12,200 bases of DNA, taken from NCBI GenBank assembly GCA_016213305.1, contig JACRAV010000030.1, forward strand, positions 1 through 12,200. The letters run 5' to 3'. Shown here piece after piece: positions 5,583-12,200 of the stretch. The notes below the pieces were generated by a model. The model saw only the letters and a list, made by a program, of their open reading frames with translations, was not told the DNA's origin and searched no databases. The stretch is from Candidatus Zixiibacteriota bacterium (GTDB taxonomy: Bacteria; Zixibacteria; MSB-5A5; GN15; FEB-12). The position numbers and the translations under genes were made by a program. How positions within the stretch are numbered: position 1 is the stretch's first letter; each line of letters opens with the position of its first letter.

Positions 5583-6839
5583 TCACCCCTCCTTCAGCCG
5601 CTCGGCATAGAGCGGAAACCGGGCGCAGAGCGCGGCGACCTCGGAGGCGATCTGCGCCAGCGCGGCGTCGTCCGTCCGCTGGGCAATGCCCCGACTGATA
5701 AACTCCGCGATCTGATCCATTTCTTTAACCCCCATGCCGCGGGTCGTCACCGCCGGCGTGCCGATGCGGATACCGGATGTGATAAACGGTTTCTGCGGAT
5801 CGTACGGCACGGTGTTCTTGTTGACGGTCATCCCGGCCTTGTCGAGCGCTTCTTCGACCTTTTTGCCGGTCAACTTTTCGATCCCGACAAATGAGACCAG
5901 CATCAAATGCGTGTCGGTGCCGCCCGAGACCAGTTTGTGGCCGCGCTTTTTCAGTCCTTCGGCCAGCGCTTTCGCATTATCGAGAATTCTCTGTTGATAT
6001 CCTCTGAACTCCGGTTGTAATGCCTCTTTGAACGCCACCGCCTTGGCCGCGATGATGTGCATCAGCGGTCCGCCCTGAAGTCCCGGCATGACCATCTTGT
6101 CCAGATCGGCCGCGTATTTCTCCTTGCACATCACCATCCCGCCGCGCGGCCCGCGAAGCGTCTTGTGGGTGGTGGTGGTGACAAAATCGGCGTACGGAAT
6201 CGGCGAGGGGTGAAGCCCCGCCGCCACCAGCCCCGCGATATGTGCGATATCGACCATCATGTACGCGCCGACCTCGTCGCAGATTTCGCGAAACCGCTTG
6301 AAATCGAAAAATCTGGGATACGCCGATGCGCCCGACACGATCATCTTCGGGCGGACTTCCTTCGCTTGCGCCATCAGCTTGTCGTAGTCAACCGTTTCGG
6401 TTTTCGGATCCACCTGATACCCGGTGAAATTGAATAAGAATCCCGAAAAATTGATCGGATGGCCGTGGGTCAGATGCCCGCCGTGCGACAGATCAAGCCC
6501 CATCACCTTGTCGCCCGGTTTGAGAACCGTAAAATACGCCGCCATATTGGCATTGGAGCCGGAATGCGGCTGGACATTGGCATGCTCGCACCCGAACAAC
6601 TGTTTCGCCCGATCGCGCGCCAGATTCTCGGCGATATCGACAAACTCGCATCCGCCGTAATACCGCTTGGCCGGATACCCCTCGGCGTACTTGTTGGTCA
6701 TGATTCCGCCGGCCGCCTCGAGCACCGCTTCGGAAACGAAATTCTCCGAGGCAATCAGCTCCAGCTTGGTTGCCTCGCGGGTCGTCTCTTTCAGTATCGC
6801 GTCATATATTTCAGGGTCCACCTGTTTCAGATAAGACAT
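5583..6839 (-). CDS. glyA: serine hydroxymethyltransferase
   Basis: PLP enzyme converting serine and tetrahydrofolate to glycine and 5,10-methylene-tetrahydrofolate, the main source of one-carbon units for thymidylate, purines and methionine; cytoplasmic dimer. I start it at ATG 6839 (MSYLKQVDPE), with GGGAG at 6849-6845 and a 5-base gap. An ATG at 6854 would add MTGDS but has no such site. This gives 418 residues, normal for bacterial SHMT. The PLP lysine is K226 in TTTTHKTLRGPRGG. Other blocks are LIASENF (28-34), YAEGYPAKRYYGGCEFVD (51-68), HSGSNANMAAY (92-102), HGGHLTHG (119-126) and VDIAHIAGL (196-204). It heads a run of six genes with gaps of no more than 10 bases. The likely promoter overlaps the 3' end of the upstream membrane gene. 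Confidence 0.98.
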   Translation of the reverse strand: MSYLKQVDPEIYDAILKETTREATKLELIASENFVSEAVLEAAGGIMTNKYAEGYPAKRYYGGCEFVDIAENLARDRAKQLFGCEHANVQPHSGSNANMAAYFTVLKPGDKVMGLDLSHGGHLTHGHPINFSGFLFNFTGYQVDPKTETVDYDKLMAQAKEVRPKMIVSGASAYPRFFDFKRFREICDEVGAYMMVDIAHIAGLVAAGLHPSPIPYADFVTTTTHKTLRGPRGGMVMCKEKYAADLDKMVMPGLQGGPLMHIIAAKAVAFKEALQPEFRGYQQRILDNAKALAEGLKKRGHKLVSGGTDTHLMLVSFVGIEKLTGKKVEEALDKAGMTVNKNTVPYDPQKPFITSGIRIGTPAVTTRGMGVKEMDQIAEFISRGIAQRTDDAALAQIASEVAALCARFPLYAERLKEG

Positions 6840-6982
6840 ACTATCTCCCGTCACTTACTACAGCACTCTTCCGTCGGCGGATGAACGCATCTTCTTTCAT
6901 CACATCACGTTCCTTACCACGTCACATCGAGCGTAATCGACGGGCCGCCGTCCGGCCGTGCTCGACGCGTCAAGGACGCACA

Positions 6983-7011
6983 AAGGTAGCTAATACGGAG
7001 CGGGAGGTCAA
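6983..7011 (-). promoter_or_regulatory. possible promoter of the glyA operon
   Basis: Read on the minus strand: TTGACC (7011-7006), a 17-base spacer and TACCTT (6988-6983). The -35 is good and the -10 only fair. The -35 overlaps the stop codon of the upstream glycosyltransferase-like gene. The start site would lie near 6976, giving a leader of about 137 bases before the glyA ATG, in which I recognise no riboswitch. Confidence 0.35.
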
Positions 7012-8309
7012 TCGGAGGAATCGGCGAGTTTAGATTGGAGTAGAGTCTTCTCACTCCGGATCGTTCCCGCCACCCAGGCCGCCCAGAACAGGGCAAGCAC
7101 CAGAATAGGATAGTACCACCAGAAGAGATCAACCGACCACTGTTCGATCGGCAGATGCGGATGGGTCGTCAATGCGACCAGAATTATCGCCATCGGCAGA
7201 ATAATATGCCGACCGAACCGGCGAATGACAAAATACACCGCCGGTAACACCATCATAAACGAATATATCTTGAATCGCGGAACGATGAGGCCAAAGGCCA
7301 GGGTCGCGACCAGCACCGTTATCGTCATTGCCGATTCGTAACTATCTCCACTAATCCGGTTTGCGTATTCCCGCCGTATCAGTCGCCAGGTGACAATCAC
7401 AACCGTCGCCACGATCGCCGCGTAGATCGTCCAGAGCACAATATCGGCGGTCCCCTCCGAGAAACCGGGACCGATCACCGCCTTCTTGAGGTCCTTCAAC
7501 AGAGCGAGAGTAGAGGGATTGAATTCCGGCCCGCGCTCATCCCAGCGGAGCGCCCGGGACACATACCCGGCATACGCGGCGGGATCAAACACATAATCGA
7601 TAATCTGCGCCACTCCGTACAAGACAACCGATCCGGCCGCATACAGCCACTTCCGATCCACCGACAATACAAACAGCAATCCCAGAAATAGCAGCGGCAG
7701 TCCCTTCAACAGAGCGGCCCCCACCACGCAAAGACAAAACAGCGCCGTCCTCTTTCTCACCAACAGCGTGAACCCGGTCCAGAGCAGTAATTGTTCGAAG
7801 ATCGTTACATTTCCGGCCTTGAGATCGAGGTAGATCGCCTGATCGAATCCGACAATCGCCAGCAAATAGAACGGCCAGGCGGGACCTTCGACAATGAAGA
7901 ACCGCCGCCAGATCCAGACCAGCGGAACCAGCGCCAGCACATGGAGCCAGAACCACCACTGTCGGGCGGTATCCATCGGGAGCGCGGCGAGCGGCCGGAA
8001 CAGTCGCGCCGCCATCGGCGGATACAGATACTGGTGCACATACCCGCCGGCCAACTGGCGGGAGACATCGACATTGTACACATCCCCGCCGCTGGCGCTG
8101 ACTTTTCCGGCATAGTAGTACGTGGTGAAATCCCACTGAGTGTCGCCCAGATGCGTTGACAATGCGACCACGAGAAAGACCGCCACCAGCAACAGGACGG
8201 ACGAGATTACCGAAGAAAGCGTGACATACTGCCGCCATCTGTCGAGGGCGGACCCGTGCGAGTTCTGCGCTGATACCGGGTCTGAGGTCACGACCAAAAC
8301 CTGCCACAT
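7008..8309 (-). CDS. GT87/DUF2029-like polytopic membrane glycosyltransferase
   Basis: Predicted integral membrane glycosyltransferase of the GT-C fold that would use a polyprenyl-phosphate sugar donor outside the cytoplasmic membrane; acceptor unknown. The protein is 433 residues with about nine hydrophobic segments (first at 30-50, last at about 393-415). Family-like features are DFTTYYYAGKVSASGGDVYN (60-79), where the first aspartate is the usual catalytic acid position after TM1; HQYLYPPMAARLFRPLAALP (92-111); LDLKAGNVTIFEQLLLW (161-177), resembling the GQxNxxxLLL block; and LLKGLPLLFLGLL (200-212) where many members have a KP motif. The start is uncertain: no strong Shine-Dalgarno precedes ATG 8309, and a GTG at codon 8 is an alternative. 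It lies 168 bases upstream of glyA on the same strand and seems a separate unit. Family call is moderate; sugar and product cannot be told from sequence. Confidence 0.72.
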   Translation of the reverse strand: MWQVLVVTSDPVSAQNSHGSALDRWRQYVTLSSVISSVLLLVAVFLVVALSTHLGDTQWDFTTYYYAGKVSASGGDVYNVDVSRQLAGGYVHQYLYPPMAARLFRPLAALPMDTARQWWFWLHVLALVPLVWIWRRFFIVEGPAWPFYLLAIVGFDQAIYLDLKAGNVTIFEQLLLWTGFTLLVRKRTALFCLCVVGAALLKGLPLLFLGLLFVLSVDRKWLYAAGSVVLYGVAQIIDYVFDPAAYAGYVSRALRWDERGPEFNPSTLALLKDLKKAVIGPGFSEGTADIVLWTIYAAIVATVVIVTWRLIRREYANRISGDSYESAMTITVLVATLAFGLIVPRFKIYSFMMVLPAVYFVIRRFGRHIILPMAIILVALTTHPHLPIEQWSVDLFWWYYPILVLALFWAAWVAGTIRSEKTLLQSKLADSSD

Positions 8310-8414
8310 CGGAGTCGGGAAGTCAAGAATAAGACAGAGTGATAGGGATGCCGCGCCTCATGACGAATCGCTCATAGGGCGCGCAAGTGGGGACCGGTCA
8401 CGGAAGATGGCCGA

Positions 8415-8443
8415 TTGACAAGCGGTCGGCGAGTCCGTAGATT
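8415..8443 (+). promoter_or_regulatory. tRNA-Gly promoter
   Basis: TTGACA (8415-8420), a 17-base spacer and TAGATT (8438-8443) place a start near 8450, about 13 bases before the tRNA. The consensus -35 and exact spacing make this the best promoter in the window. Confidence 0.75.
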
Positions 8444-8462
8444 TGACCGTAGTCTAAGTACC

Positions 8463-8534
8463 GCGGGCGTAATTCAGCGGTAGAATGCAAGCTTCCCAAG
8501 CTTGACGTCACGGGTTCGATCCCCGTCGCCCGCT
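8463..8534 (+). tRNA. tRNA-Gly (anticodon CCC)
   Basis: A full cloverleaf folds by hand. The acceptor stem GCGGGCG (8463-8469) pairs perfectly with CGCCCGC (8527-8533), with T8534 as discriminator. The D stem is ATTC/GAAT (8472-8475, 8483-8486). The anticodon stem CAAGC/GCTTG (8488-8492, 8500-8504) has loop TTCCCAA and anticodon CCC at 8495-8497, reading GGG. The variable loop is 5 bases. The T stem ACGGG/CCCGT (8510-8514, 8522-8526) has loop TTCGATC. The 3' CCA is not encoded. The 3' end is repeated at 8636-8666. Confidence 0.96.
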
Positions 8535-8572
8535 TTTCTTTGGGATCATTCGTTCATCCAATCAGAAGATGG

Positions 8573-8626
8573 ACCCCGGGTCTTCGTGTTCGTCCGCTTG
8601 TGGCGGACTCACACTTCGCCCGGGGT
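8573..8626. repeat. long hairpin downstream of tRNA-Gly, family B-like
   Basis: The outer arms ACCCCGGG (8573-8580) and CCCGGGGT (8619-8626) are perfect and enclose a second stem GTCCGC/GCGGAC (8592-8597, 8603-8608). The outer ends (GACCCCGGG, CCGGGGTGACG) resemble families B and C, though the core differs. Lying 39 bases after the tRNA, it might help end or process the tRNA transcript, but there is no T-run. Confidence 0.7.
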
Positions 8627-8635
8627 GACGGGGGG

Positions 8636-8666
8636 AGGGGTTCGATTCCCGTCGCCCGCTCTTCTT
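8636..8666 (+). repeat. duplicated 3' end of tRNA-Gly (T arm, acceptor strand and 6 bases beyond)
   Basis: These 31 bases match 8510-8540 with three differences. They include the T loop, the 3' T-stem strand, CGCCCGC and the following CTTCTT-type tail. No D arm or anticodon arm precedes them, so this is not a tRNA gene. It looks like an attachment-site-style duplication or the remnant of a tandem tRNA copy whose 5' part was replaced by the hairpin at 8573-8626. Confidence 0.85.
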
Positions 8667-8706
8667 GAAGGCAATTATCAAAGTTGAAGGCAGGGCTTGA
8701 AGCGTT

Positions 8707-9078
8707 TCAAAACATCCCGTTAGCGTTCGGGGAGGATTTGGGCACTTCCTGGGCGGCTTCCCACAGTTCCGCAATTTTACCGTTCTCGAATCGAAAGATA
8801 TGAATCAGGGCGTAATCGGGTCCATCCGGGCTTATGCGCACTCGCGCGTGAACAGCCACCAAGTCGCCGTCTTCAAGGATTCGTTTGACTTCGAAGACCT
8901 TATTCGGGAATTGAACAGCGCTGTCGGTCATACCTTTGGCGAGTGAGGCGGCGTCACCCGCAAAGTACGGATTGTGGTGGCGGAAATTGGGGGATACGTA
9001 TTTATCATACGCTTCTTTCACTTTGCCGGCGGCGGCGAGTTGTAGGAAGGTCACGGCGGATTGTTTGTTGGTGGTCAT
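8707..9078 (-). CDS. SnoaL/NTF2-like small protein
   Basis: A 123-residue protein of the NTF2-like cone-fold superfamily, most like SnoaL-type (COG4922-like) members; these include cyclases, isomerases and many proteins of unknown activity. Visible features are an N-terminal helix (NKQSAVTFLQLAAAGKVKEA), the block YVSPNFRHHNPYFAGD (27-42) where members usually have Y-[IV]-Q-H-N-P, KVFEVKRILEDGDLVAVHARV (60-80) and the last strand IHIFRFENGKIAELWEAAQ (92-110). There is no signal peptide. GGGAG lies 7 bases before the ATG and supports the start. It is monocistronic, facing the tRNA region. The substrate cannot be inferred. The lack of a partner enzyme nearby leaves its role open. Confidence 0.78.
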   Translation of the reverse strand: MTTNKQSAVTFLQLAAAGKVKEAYDKYVSPNFRHHNPYFAGDAASLAKGMTDSAVQFPNKVFEVKRILEDGDLVAVHARVRISPDGPDYALIHIFRFENGKIAELWEAAQEVPKSSPNANGMF

Positions 9079-9110
9079 AGGTCTTCTCCCGTGTTTGGTA
9101 ACATGAGAGC

Positions 9111-9139
9111 AAAATAAGGGACGTATGTGAACTCGCCAA
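9111..9139 (-). promoter_or_regulatory. possible promoter of the SnoaL-like gene
   Basis: On the minus strand, TTGGCG (9139-9134), a 17-base spacer and TATTTT (9116-9111) stand 32 bases upstream of the ATG. Both boxes deviate from consensus; position and spacing are right. Confidence 0.4.
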
Positions 9140-9165
9140 ATGGTTTGTCGGTGACGGTTTCTTGT

Positions 9166-9236
9166 CCGTCACCCCGGCCAGGGCATGCTTTGCATGCCGC
9201 CAAGCCGGGGCCCAGCAGAACCACTTTGGCTGACAT
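9166..9236 (-). repeat. palindromic repeat family B, copy 2
   Basis: Inverted copy of 2692-2759. It has the same CCCCGGC/GCCGGGG outer arms and the same GGCATGC/GCATGCC core (9182-9188, 9192-9198, TTT loop), and its flank reads TGTCAGCCAA on the minus strand. It opens the second repeat island, which fills most of the 676-base gap between the SnoaL-like gene and the DUF512 gene. Confidence 0.85.
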
Positions 9237-9255
9237 CTCACCGTCCAATTCGGCG

Positions 9256-9287
9256 GGCTGGATCCCGGCTCTTCGGCCGGGATGACG
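9256..9287 (+). repeat. palindromic repeat family C, full hairpin plus nearby half copy
   Basis: ATCCCGGC (9262-9269) pairs with GCCGGGAT (9276-9283) around a TCTTCG loop, followed by GACG. The right half is repeated at once at 9294-9306 (GGCCGGGATGACG). The reverse complement of 9268-9287 occurs exactly at 2581-2600. GGGATGACG-ended hairpins of this kind are widespread bacterial intergenic repeats. Confidence 0.8.
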
Positions 9288-9366
9288 AAAGAGGGCCGGG
9301 ATGACGGGATTGAGGCGAAGAATGGGATTGACGGAGTGGAGTTGGGGGGCGATGTGTACAAGTTTC

Positions 9367-9420
9367 GTAGGTCGGGTTGGCGAAATCCGCTTGCGGATTT
9401 CCGACTACCCGACATCTTTC
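9367..9420 (-). repeat. palindromic repeat family D, copy in island 2
   Basis: On the minus strand it begins GAAAGATGTCGGGTAG and ends CCCGACCTAC. The inner stem AAATCCGC/GCGGATTT has a short AA-type loop, and the outer arms are GTCGGGT and ACCCGAC. It has the same termini as the 34-base copies but a longer, different interior. Confidence 0.75.
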
Positions 9421-9435
9421 TTCCTCTCGAAGTAA

Positions 9436-9474
9436 GCGTCAGGTAACGCCGTCCTGCGGACGTCTGAGACCTGA
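9436..9474. repeat. small dyad, family E
   Basis: TCAGGT (9439-9444) pairs with ACCTGA (9469-9474), with an inner GTCC/GGAC stem (9451-9454, 9458-9461). Only one copy is in this window, so its membership in a repeat family is inferred from its setting among other palindromes. Confidence 0.5.
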
Positions 9475-9493
9475 AGCAACGGGGCAAGAGAGG

Positions 9494-9530
9494 GCGAGAT
9501 TGCTTCGGTCGAAGCGACCTCGCAATGACG
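9494..9530 (-). repeat. palindromic repeat family A, copy 2
   Basis: GCGAGATTGCTTCG...CCTCGCAATGACG is the inverted counterpart of 2625-2668, with a shorter centre (TCGGTCGA type). Confidence 0.75.
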
Positions 9531-9581
9531 GGCATTAGAGGAGGACTGGGACGTCCGCCTTGCACGAGACTGCCGTCTGCC

Positions 9582-9620
9582 GAAAGATGTCGAAACCGCA
9601 AGGGTTTTCGATCAACGTAG
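9582..9620 (+). repeat. probable divergent family D element
   Basis: It begins GAAAGATGTC and contains CGAAACC (9591-9597) facing GGTTTTCG (9603-9610), but ends in ACGTAG rather than CCTAC. The left terminus fits family D; the right is degenerate. Confidence 0.5.
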
Positions 9621-9626
9621 AGAAGA

Positions 9627-9680
9627 GAAGATGTCGGGTAGCTCGGTCCGGCTGTCGCCGGTCCTCGCAAACCGACCTAC
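9627..9680 (+). repeat. palindromic repeat family D, last copy
   Basis: It begins GAAGATGTCGGGT and ends ACCGACCTAC, 54 bases like the copy at 9367-9420, with an inner CCGGCTGTCGCCGG dyad. It ends 75 bases upstream of the DUF512 start. Confidence 0.75.
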
Positions 9681-9754
9681 AAGAACGCTTCCCCAATACC
9701 CCACAATGATGTATATTGCCGGTCAATGATTTTAGGGATACTTGAAGTAGAAAT

Positions 9755-11035
9755 ATGCGCATTCTCGATATAGACCCCGCCTCGCCCCTGTTCGGATATG
9801 TCCGGCCGGGGTACTCCATCCTGTCGGTCAACGGGAGTCCGGTGCAGGACGCGATCGATTTTCGGTACCGGATCGCCGACGAGCGGGTGCATATCCGGTT
9901 CGCCGACCCGGTCGGCAAAGAGCTGGATTTCCAGTTCGAGGCGGTCGAGGCGGGAGAACTGGGGATCACCCTCGATGACCACAAAATCAAGTTCTGCAAG
10001 AATAACTGCATCTTCTGCTTCGTCCACCAACAGCCGCAAGGGATGAGGCGGACCCTCTATTTCAAAGACGAGGATTACCGGCTGTCGTTCACGCACGGGA
10101 ACTTCGTGACGCTCTCCAACACCACCGACGCCGACATCGCGCGGATTATTGAGCAGAGATTGTCGCCGCTCTATGTCTCGGTGCACGCCACCGACGACAC
10201 GCTCCGGCGGTGCATGCTCAAAAACGAGAAGCTGGCGCCGATTATCCCGCGCCTTCGCCAGCTCGGCTCCAACGGGATCACGATTCATACACAAGTGGTT
10301 CTTTGTCCGGGGATCAACGACGGCGACCAGCTTGAGCGGACAATCAGCGAGCTGGGGGATCTGTATCCGAGTGTCGAATCGCTGGCGGTCGTGCCGGTGG
10401 GGTTGACGAAATATCGCGATAACCTGCCCAACCTTCGGACCTACAATAAGGAAGAGGCGGGGCAGATTATTGACTATGTCGAGACTTGCCAGACGAAGTT
10501 GTTCCGTCAGCACTCCACGCGGTTTGTCTGGGCGGCTGATGAGTTCTATGTCATTGCCGACCGGGCCTTCCCTTCACGGGCGACATACGAAGAGATGCCG
10601 CAGTTCGAAAACGGAATCGGGATGTGCCGCGAGTTTATCACGATGTTCAACCGCCGCCGGGCCAAACTGAAATCAATCAAGTCACAGAGGCGGGTGGCGC
10701 TGTTGACCGGGAGATCGGCGGAAGGGTTCATGACGCGGGAGATCATGCCGTATCTCAATGAGATTGGGCTTCCGGTGACGTTGCACGCCGTCCCGAACGA
10801 TTTCTGGGGGCATGGGGTGACGGTGTCGGGTCTTTTGACCGGGCAGGATTTGCTGAAATATGCGCGGAAGATCGCCGATCAGTTCGATCTGGTGATCCTG
10901 CCGCCCAATTGTCTTAATTCCGACGATCTCTTTTTGGATAATCTTACGCTCGACCAGTTCAAGAGCGTGCTGAAAAAGCCGACGCTTGTCGGGCAGTACA
11001 ATCTGGTTGCCAGTCTGTTAGAAGCGTTCTCATGA
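9755..11035 (+). CDS. PDZ / radical SAM-like / DUF512 protein
   Basis: Putative iron-sulfur enzyme of the DUF512 family (TIGR03279-like), reaction unknown. The 426 residues are of usual length. Order: an N-terminal PDZ-like segment (1-70, RILDIDPASPLFGYVRPGYS and ILSVNGSPVQDAIDF); a C-x3-C-x2-C cluster motif at C81, C85 and C88 (FCKNNCIFCFVHQ), the radical SAM [4Fe-4S] pattern; a barrel region with YVSVHATDDTLRR (140-152), TQVVLCPGINDG (179-190) and VVPVGLTKYR (212-221); then the C-terminal DUF512 domain (about 225-425) with ENGIGMCREF, VTVSGLLTGQDLL (355-367) and a FLDN block. The Shine-Dalgarno is weak (GAAGTAG type), so the start rests on family alignment to the PDZ onset. The stop overlaps the der start (ATGA). 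Adjacency to der is known in Clostridia, which suggests a ribosome-related role; that is inference. Confidence 0.92.
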   Translation: MRILDIDPASPLFGYVRPGYSILSVNGSPVQDAIDFRYRIADERVHIRFADPVGKELDFQFEAVEAGELGITLDDHKIKFCKNNCIFCFVHQQPQGMRRTLYFKDEDYRLSFTHGNFVTLSNTTDADIARIIEQRLSPLYVSVHATDDTLRRCMLKNEKLAPIIPRLRQLGSNGITIHTQVVLCPGINDGDQLERTISELGDLYPSVESLAVVPVGLTKYRDNLPNLRTYNKEEAGQIIDYVETCQTKLFRQHSTRFVWAADEFYVIADRAFPSRATYEEMPQFENGIGMCREFITMFNRRRAKLKSIKSQRRVALLTGRSAEGFMTREIMPYLNEIGLPVTLHAVPNDFWGHGVTVSGLLTGQDLLKYARKIADQFDLVILPPNCLNSDDLFLDNLTLDQFKSVLKKPTLVGQYNLVASLLEAFS

Positions 11036-12200
11036 GTTTGCCAACCGTTGCTTTGATTGGTCGGCCCAATGTGGGGAAATCGACCCTGATGAATCGTTTC
11101 ATCCGGAAGCGGTATGCGGTGGTGCACGACAAGCCCGGCTCAACCCGCGACCGGAATTACGCCGTCACCGACTGGAACGGAGTGTCGTTCCGGCTGGTCG
11201 ATACGGGCGGGGCGGTCCCGAACAGCGACGACGAAATGGAACGGATGATTTACGATCAGACCCAGTTCGCCGTGCATGAAGCGGATTTGATATTATTTCT
11301 GGTGGACGCCAGAGTCGGCGCCCAGACGGATGACATCTATCTGGCGAAAGCGCTCCGCAATTCGGGGAAGCCGATCATTCTGGTCGCGAATAAGGTGGAT
11401 ACGCCGGAGCCAAGCTCGGACATTTACGACTTCTTGCGTCTGGGCTTGGGCGAACCGTTGGCCATTTCCGCCGCCGCCGGGCTTGGGATAGGGGAATTGC
11501 TCGACGCGCTGGTGGCAGGGCTTCCCAAGCGGGAAGAAGTGGACATGGAAGACGCCATCCGGGTGGCGGTGGTGGGGCGGCCGAATGTCGGGAAGTCGTC
11601 GTTCATCAACAAATTGCTGGGCGAAGACCGGCTGATTGTGTCGGATATTGCCGGCACGACGCGGGACGCGGTTGATTCGGTAGTCGAAGTGGACGGGCAG
11701 AGGTTTGTGGTGGTGGACACCGCCGGGCTGAGGCGGAAATACAAGATTCACGAAAATGTCGAATTTTACACCAGTATTAGGACGGAACGGGCGATCGAGA
11801 ATTGCGACGTGGCGATCGTGCTGGCCGATTCGCAGGGGGTGACGACGCAGGATCAGCGGATTTTGCAACAGGTGCTCGATTCCCGCCGCGCGGCGATTCT
11901 GGCGGTCAACAAGTGGGATTTGATCGAGAAGGACAACAAGACCTCCGACGATTTCAAGAGGGCGTTGCAGACGCGTCTGGCGAACCTTTCATTCGTGCCG
12001 ATTGTGTTTATTTCGGCGCTGTCGGGTCAGCGGGTGCAGAAAGCGCTGACGCTGTCAGCCGAGGTGTACCGTCAGCATCACCGGCAAATCGAGACCAACG
12101 AATTGAACGAGTTTCTAAAGGTGGCGTTCGGGCGGCGCAAACCGCCGGCGGTGCAGGGGAAATATATCCAGTTCAAATATGTCACCCAGACCGAGACCGC
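11032..12200 (+). CDS. der: ribosome-assembly GTPase Der (EngA), 3' end beyond window
   Basis: Essential double-GTPase that binds the large ribosomal subunit during assembly. The reading frame is open from ATG 11032 to the window edge, 389 codons of about 435-440. GTPase 1: GRPNVGKST (10-18), GSTRD (36-40), DTGG (57-60), NKVD (120-123). GTPase 2: GRPNVGKSS (182-190), GTTRD (208-212), DTAGLRRK (229-236), NKWD (293-296). The start of the KH-like domain is visible (from about 350, NELNEFLKVAFGRRKPP). All nucleotide-binding motifs are intact in both domains. The acidic linker between domains is short (PKREEVDMEDA). It overlaps the DUF512 gene by four bases with no strong separate Shine-Dalgarno, so translation is probably coupled. 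In many bacteria plsY and gpsA follow; that cannot be checked here. Confidence 0.98.
   Translation, partial: MSLPTVALIGRPNVGKSTLMNRFIRKRYAVVHDKPGSTRDRNYAVTDWNGVSFRLVDTGGAVPNSDDEMERMIYDQTQFAVHEADLILFLVDARVGAQTDDIYLAKALRNSGKPIILVANKVDTPEPSSDIYDFLRLGLGEPLAISAAAGLGIGELLDALVAGLPKREEVDMEDAIRVAVVGRPNVGKSSFINKLLGEDRLIVSDIAGTTRDAVDSVVEVDGQRFVVVDTAGLRRKYKIHENVEFYTSIRTERAIENCDVAIVLADSQGVTTQDQRILQQVLDSRRAAILAVNKWDLIEKDNKTSDDFKRALQTRLANLSFVPIVFISALSGQRVQKALTLSAEVYRQHHRQIETNELNEFLKVAFGRRKPPAVQGKYIQFKYVTQTET

Noticed and set aside
9005..9670. Open frame (221 codons) through repeat island 2 on the minus strand.
   Set aside because: It reads straight through several palindromic repeats and into the start of the SnoaL-like gene in another frame; the translation is repeat-derived.
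9677..10513. Minus-strand open frame (278 codons) opposite the DUF512 gene.
   Set aside because: Antisense shadow of a firmly assigned gene; low-complexity arginine- and aspartate-rich translation with no recognisable domain.
11293..11868. Minus-strand open frame (191 codons) opposite der.
   Set aside because: Antisense to intact GTPase motifs; no supporting start signal or family features.

Overview
The window is a stretch of bacterial chromosome with moderately high GC, estimated by eye at 55-60%. It is dominated by housekeeping genes: 13 intact protein genes, the first 389 codons of a 14th (der) that runs off the right edge, and one tRNA-Gly(CCC). Nothing in it fixes the taxon. Tight cotranscribed blocks, sigma70-like promoters, GTG starts and abundant palindromic intergenic repeats indicate a free-living Gram-negative-type bacterium. 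A candidate phylum of the FCB/deltaproteobacterial sort would fit, but that is inference only.

Layout, left to right. Positions 172-753 (+) encode a BioY biotin-uptake S component behind a good promoter whose -35 lies inside a repeat. A repeat-bearing gap follows. Positions 1113-2509 (+) hold ilvE and rpiB, coupled by an ATGA overlap. A repeat island (about 2581-2796) fills the gap between the convergent ends of rpiB and tatC. Positions 6839-2861 (-) are a six-gene run, glyA - MTH1187-type thiamine-binding protein - cutA - TPR protein - nrdR - tatC, with overlaps or 1-10 base gaps throughout, so almost certainly one operon. Upstream on the same strand, 8309-7008 encodes a polytopic GT87/DUF2029-like membrane glycosyltransferase. 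The tRNA-Gly at 8463-8534 (+) has a near-consensus promoter and is followed 126 bases later by a second copy of its own 3' end. Positions 9078-8707 (-) encode a small SnoaL/NTF2-fold protein. A second, larger repeat island (about 9166-9680) separates it from a divergent pair at 9755 onward (+): a PDZ/radical-SAM/DUF512 protein overlapping der.

How the genes work together. glyA supplies one-carbon units for thymidylate and purine synthesis, and NrdR represses ribonucleotide reductase genes, so part of the minus-strand operon concerns nucleotide supply. CutA, the thiamine-binding protein, the TPR protein and TatC are passengers whose link is unclear. rpiB, glyA and nrdR are classical neighbours in several phyla; here rpiB lies close by but is inverted relative to the other two. 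The DUF512-der pair is also known from other bacteria and hints at a role near ribosome assembly.

I see no phage, CRISPR array, transposase or defence system. The least explained material is the intergenic repeats: at least five palindromic families, recurring in composite islands, one contributing a promoter element and another sitting beside a duplicated tRNA 3' end.
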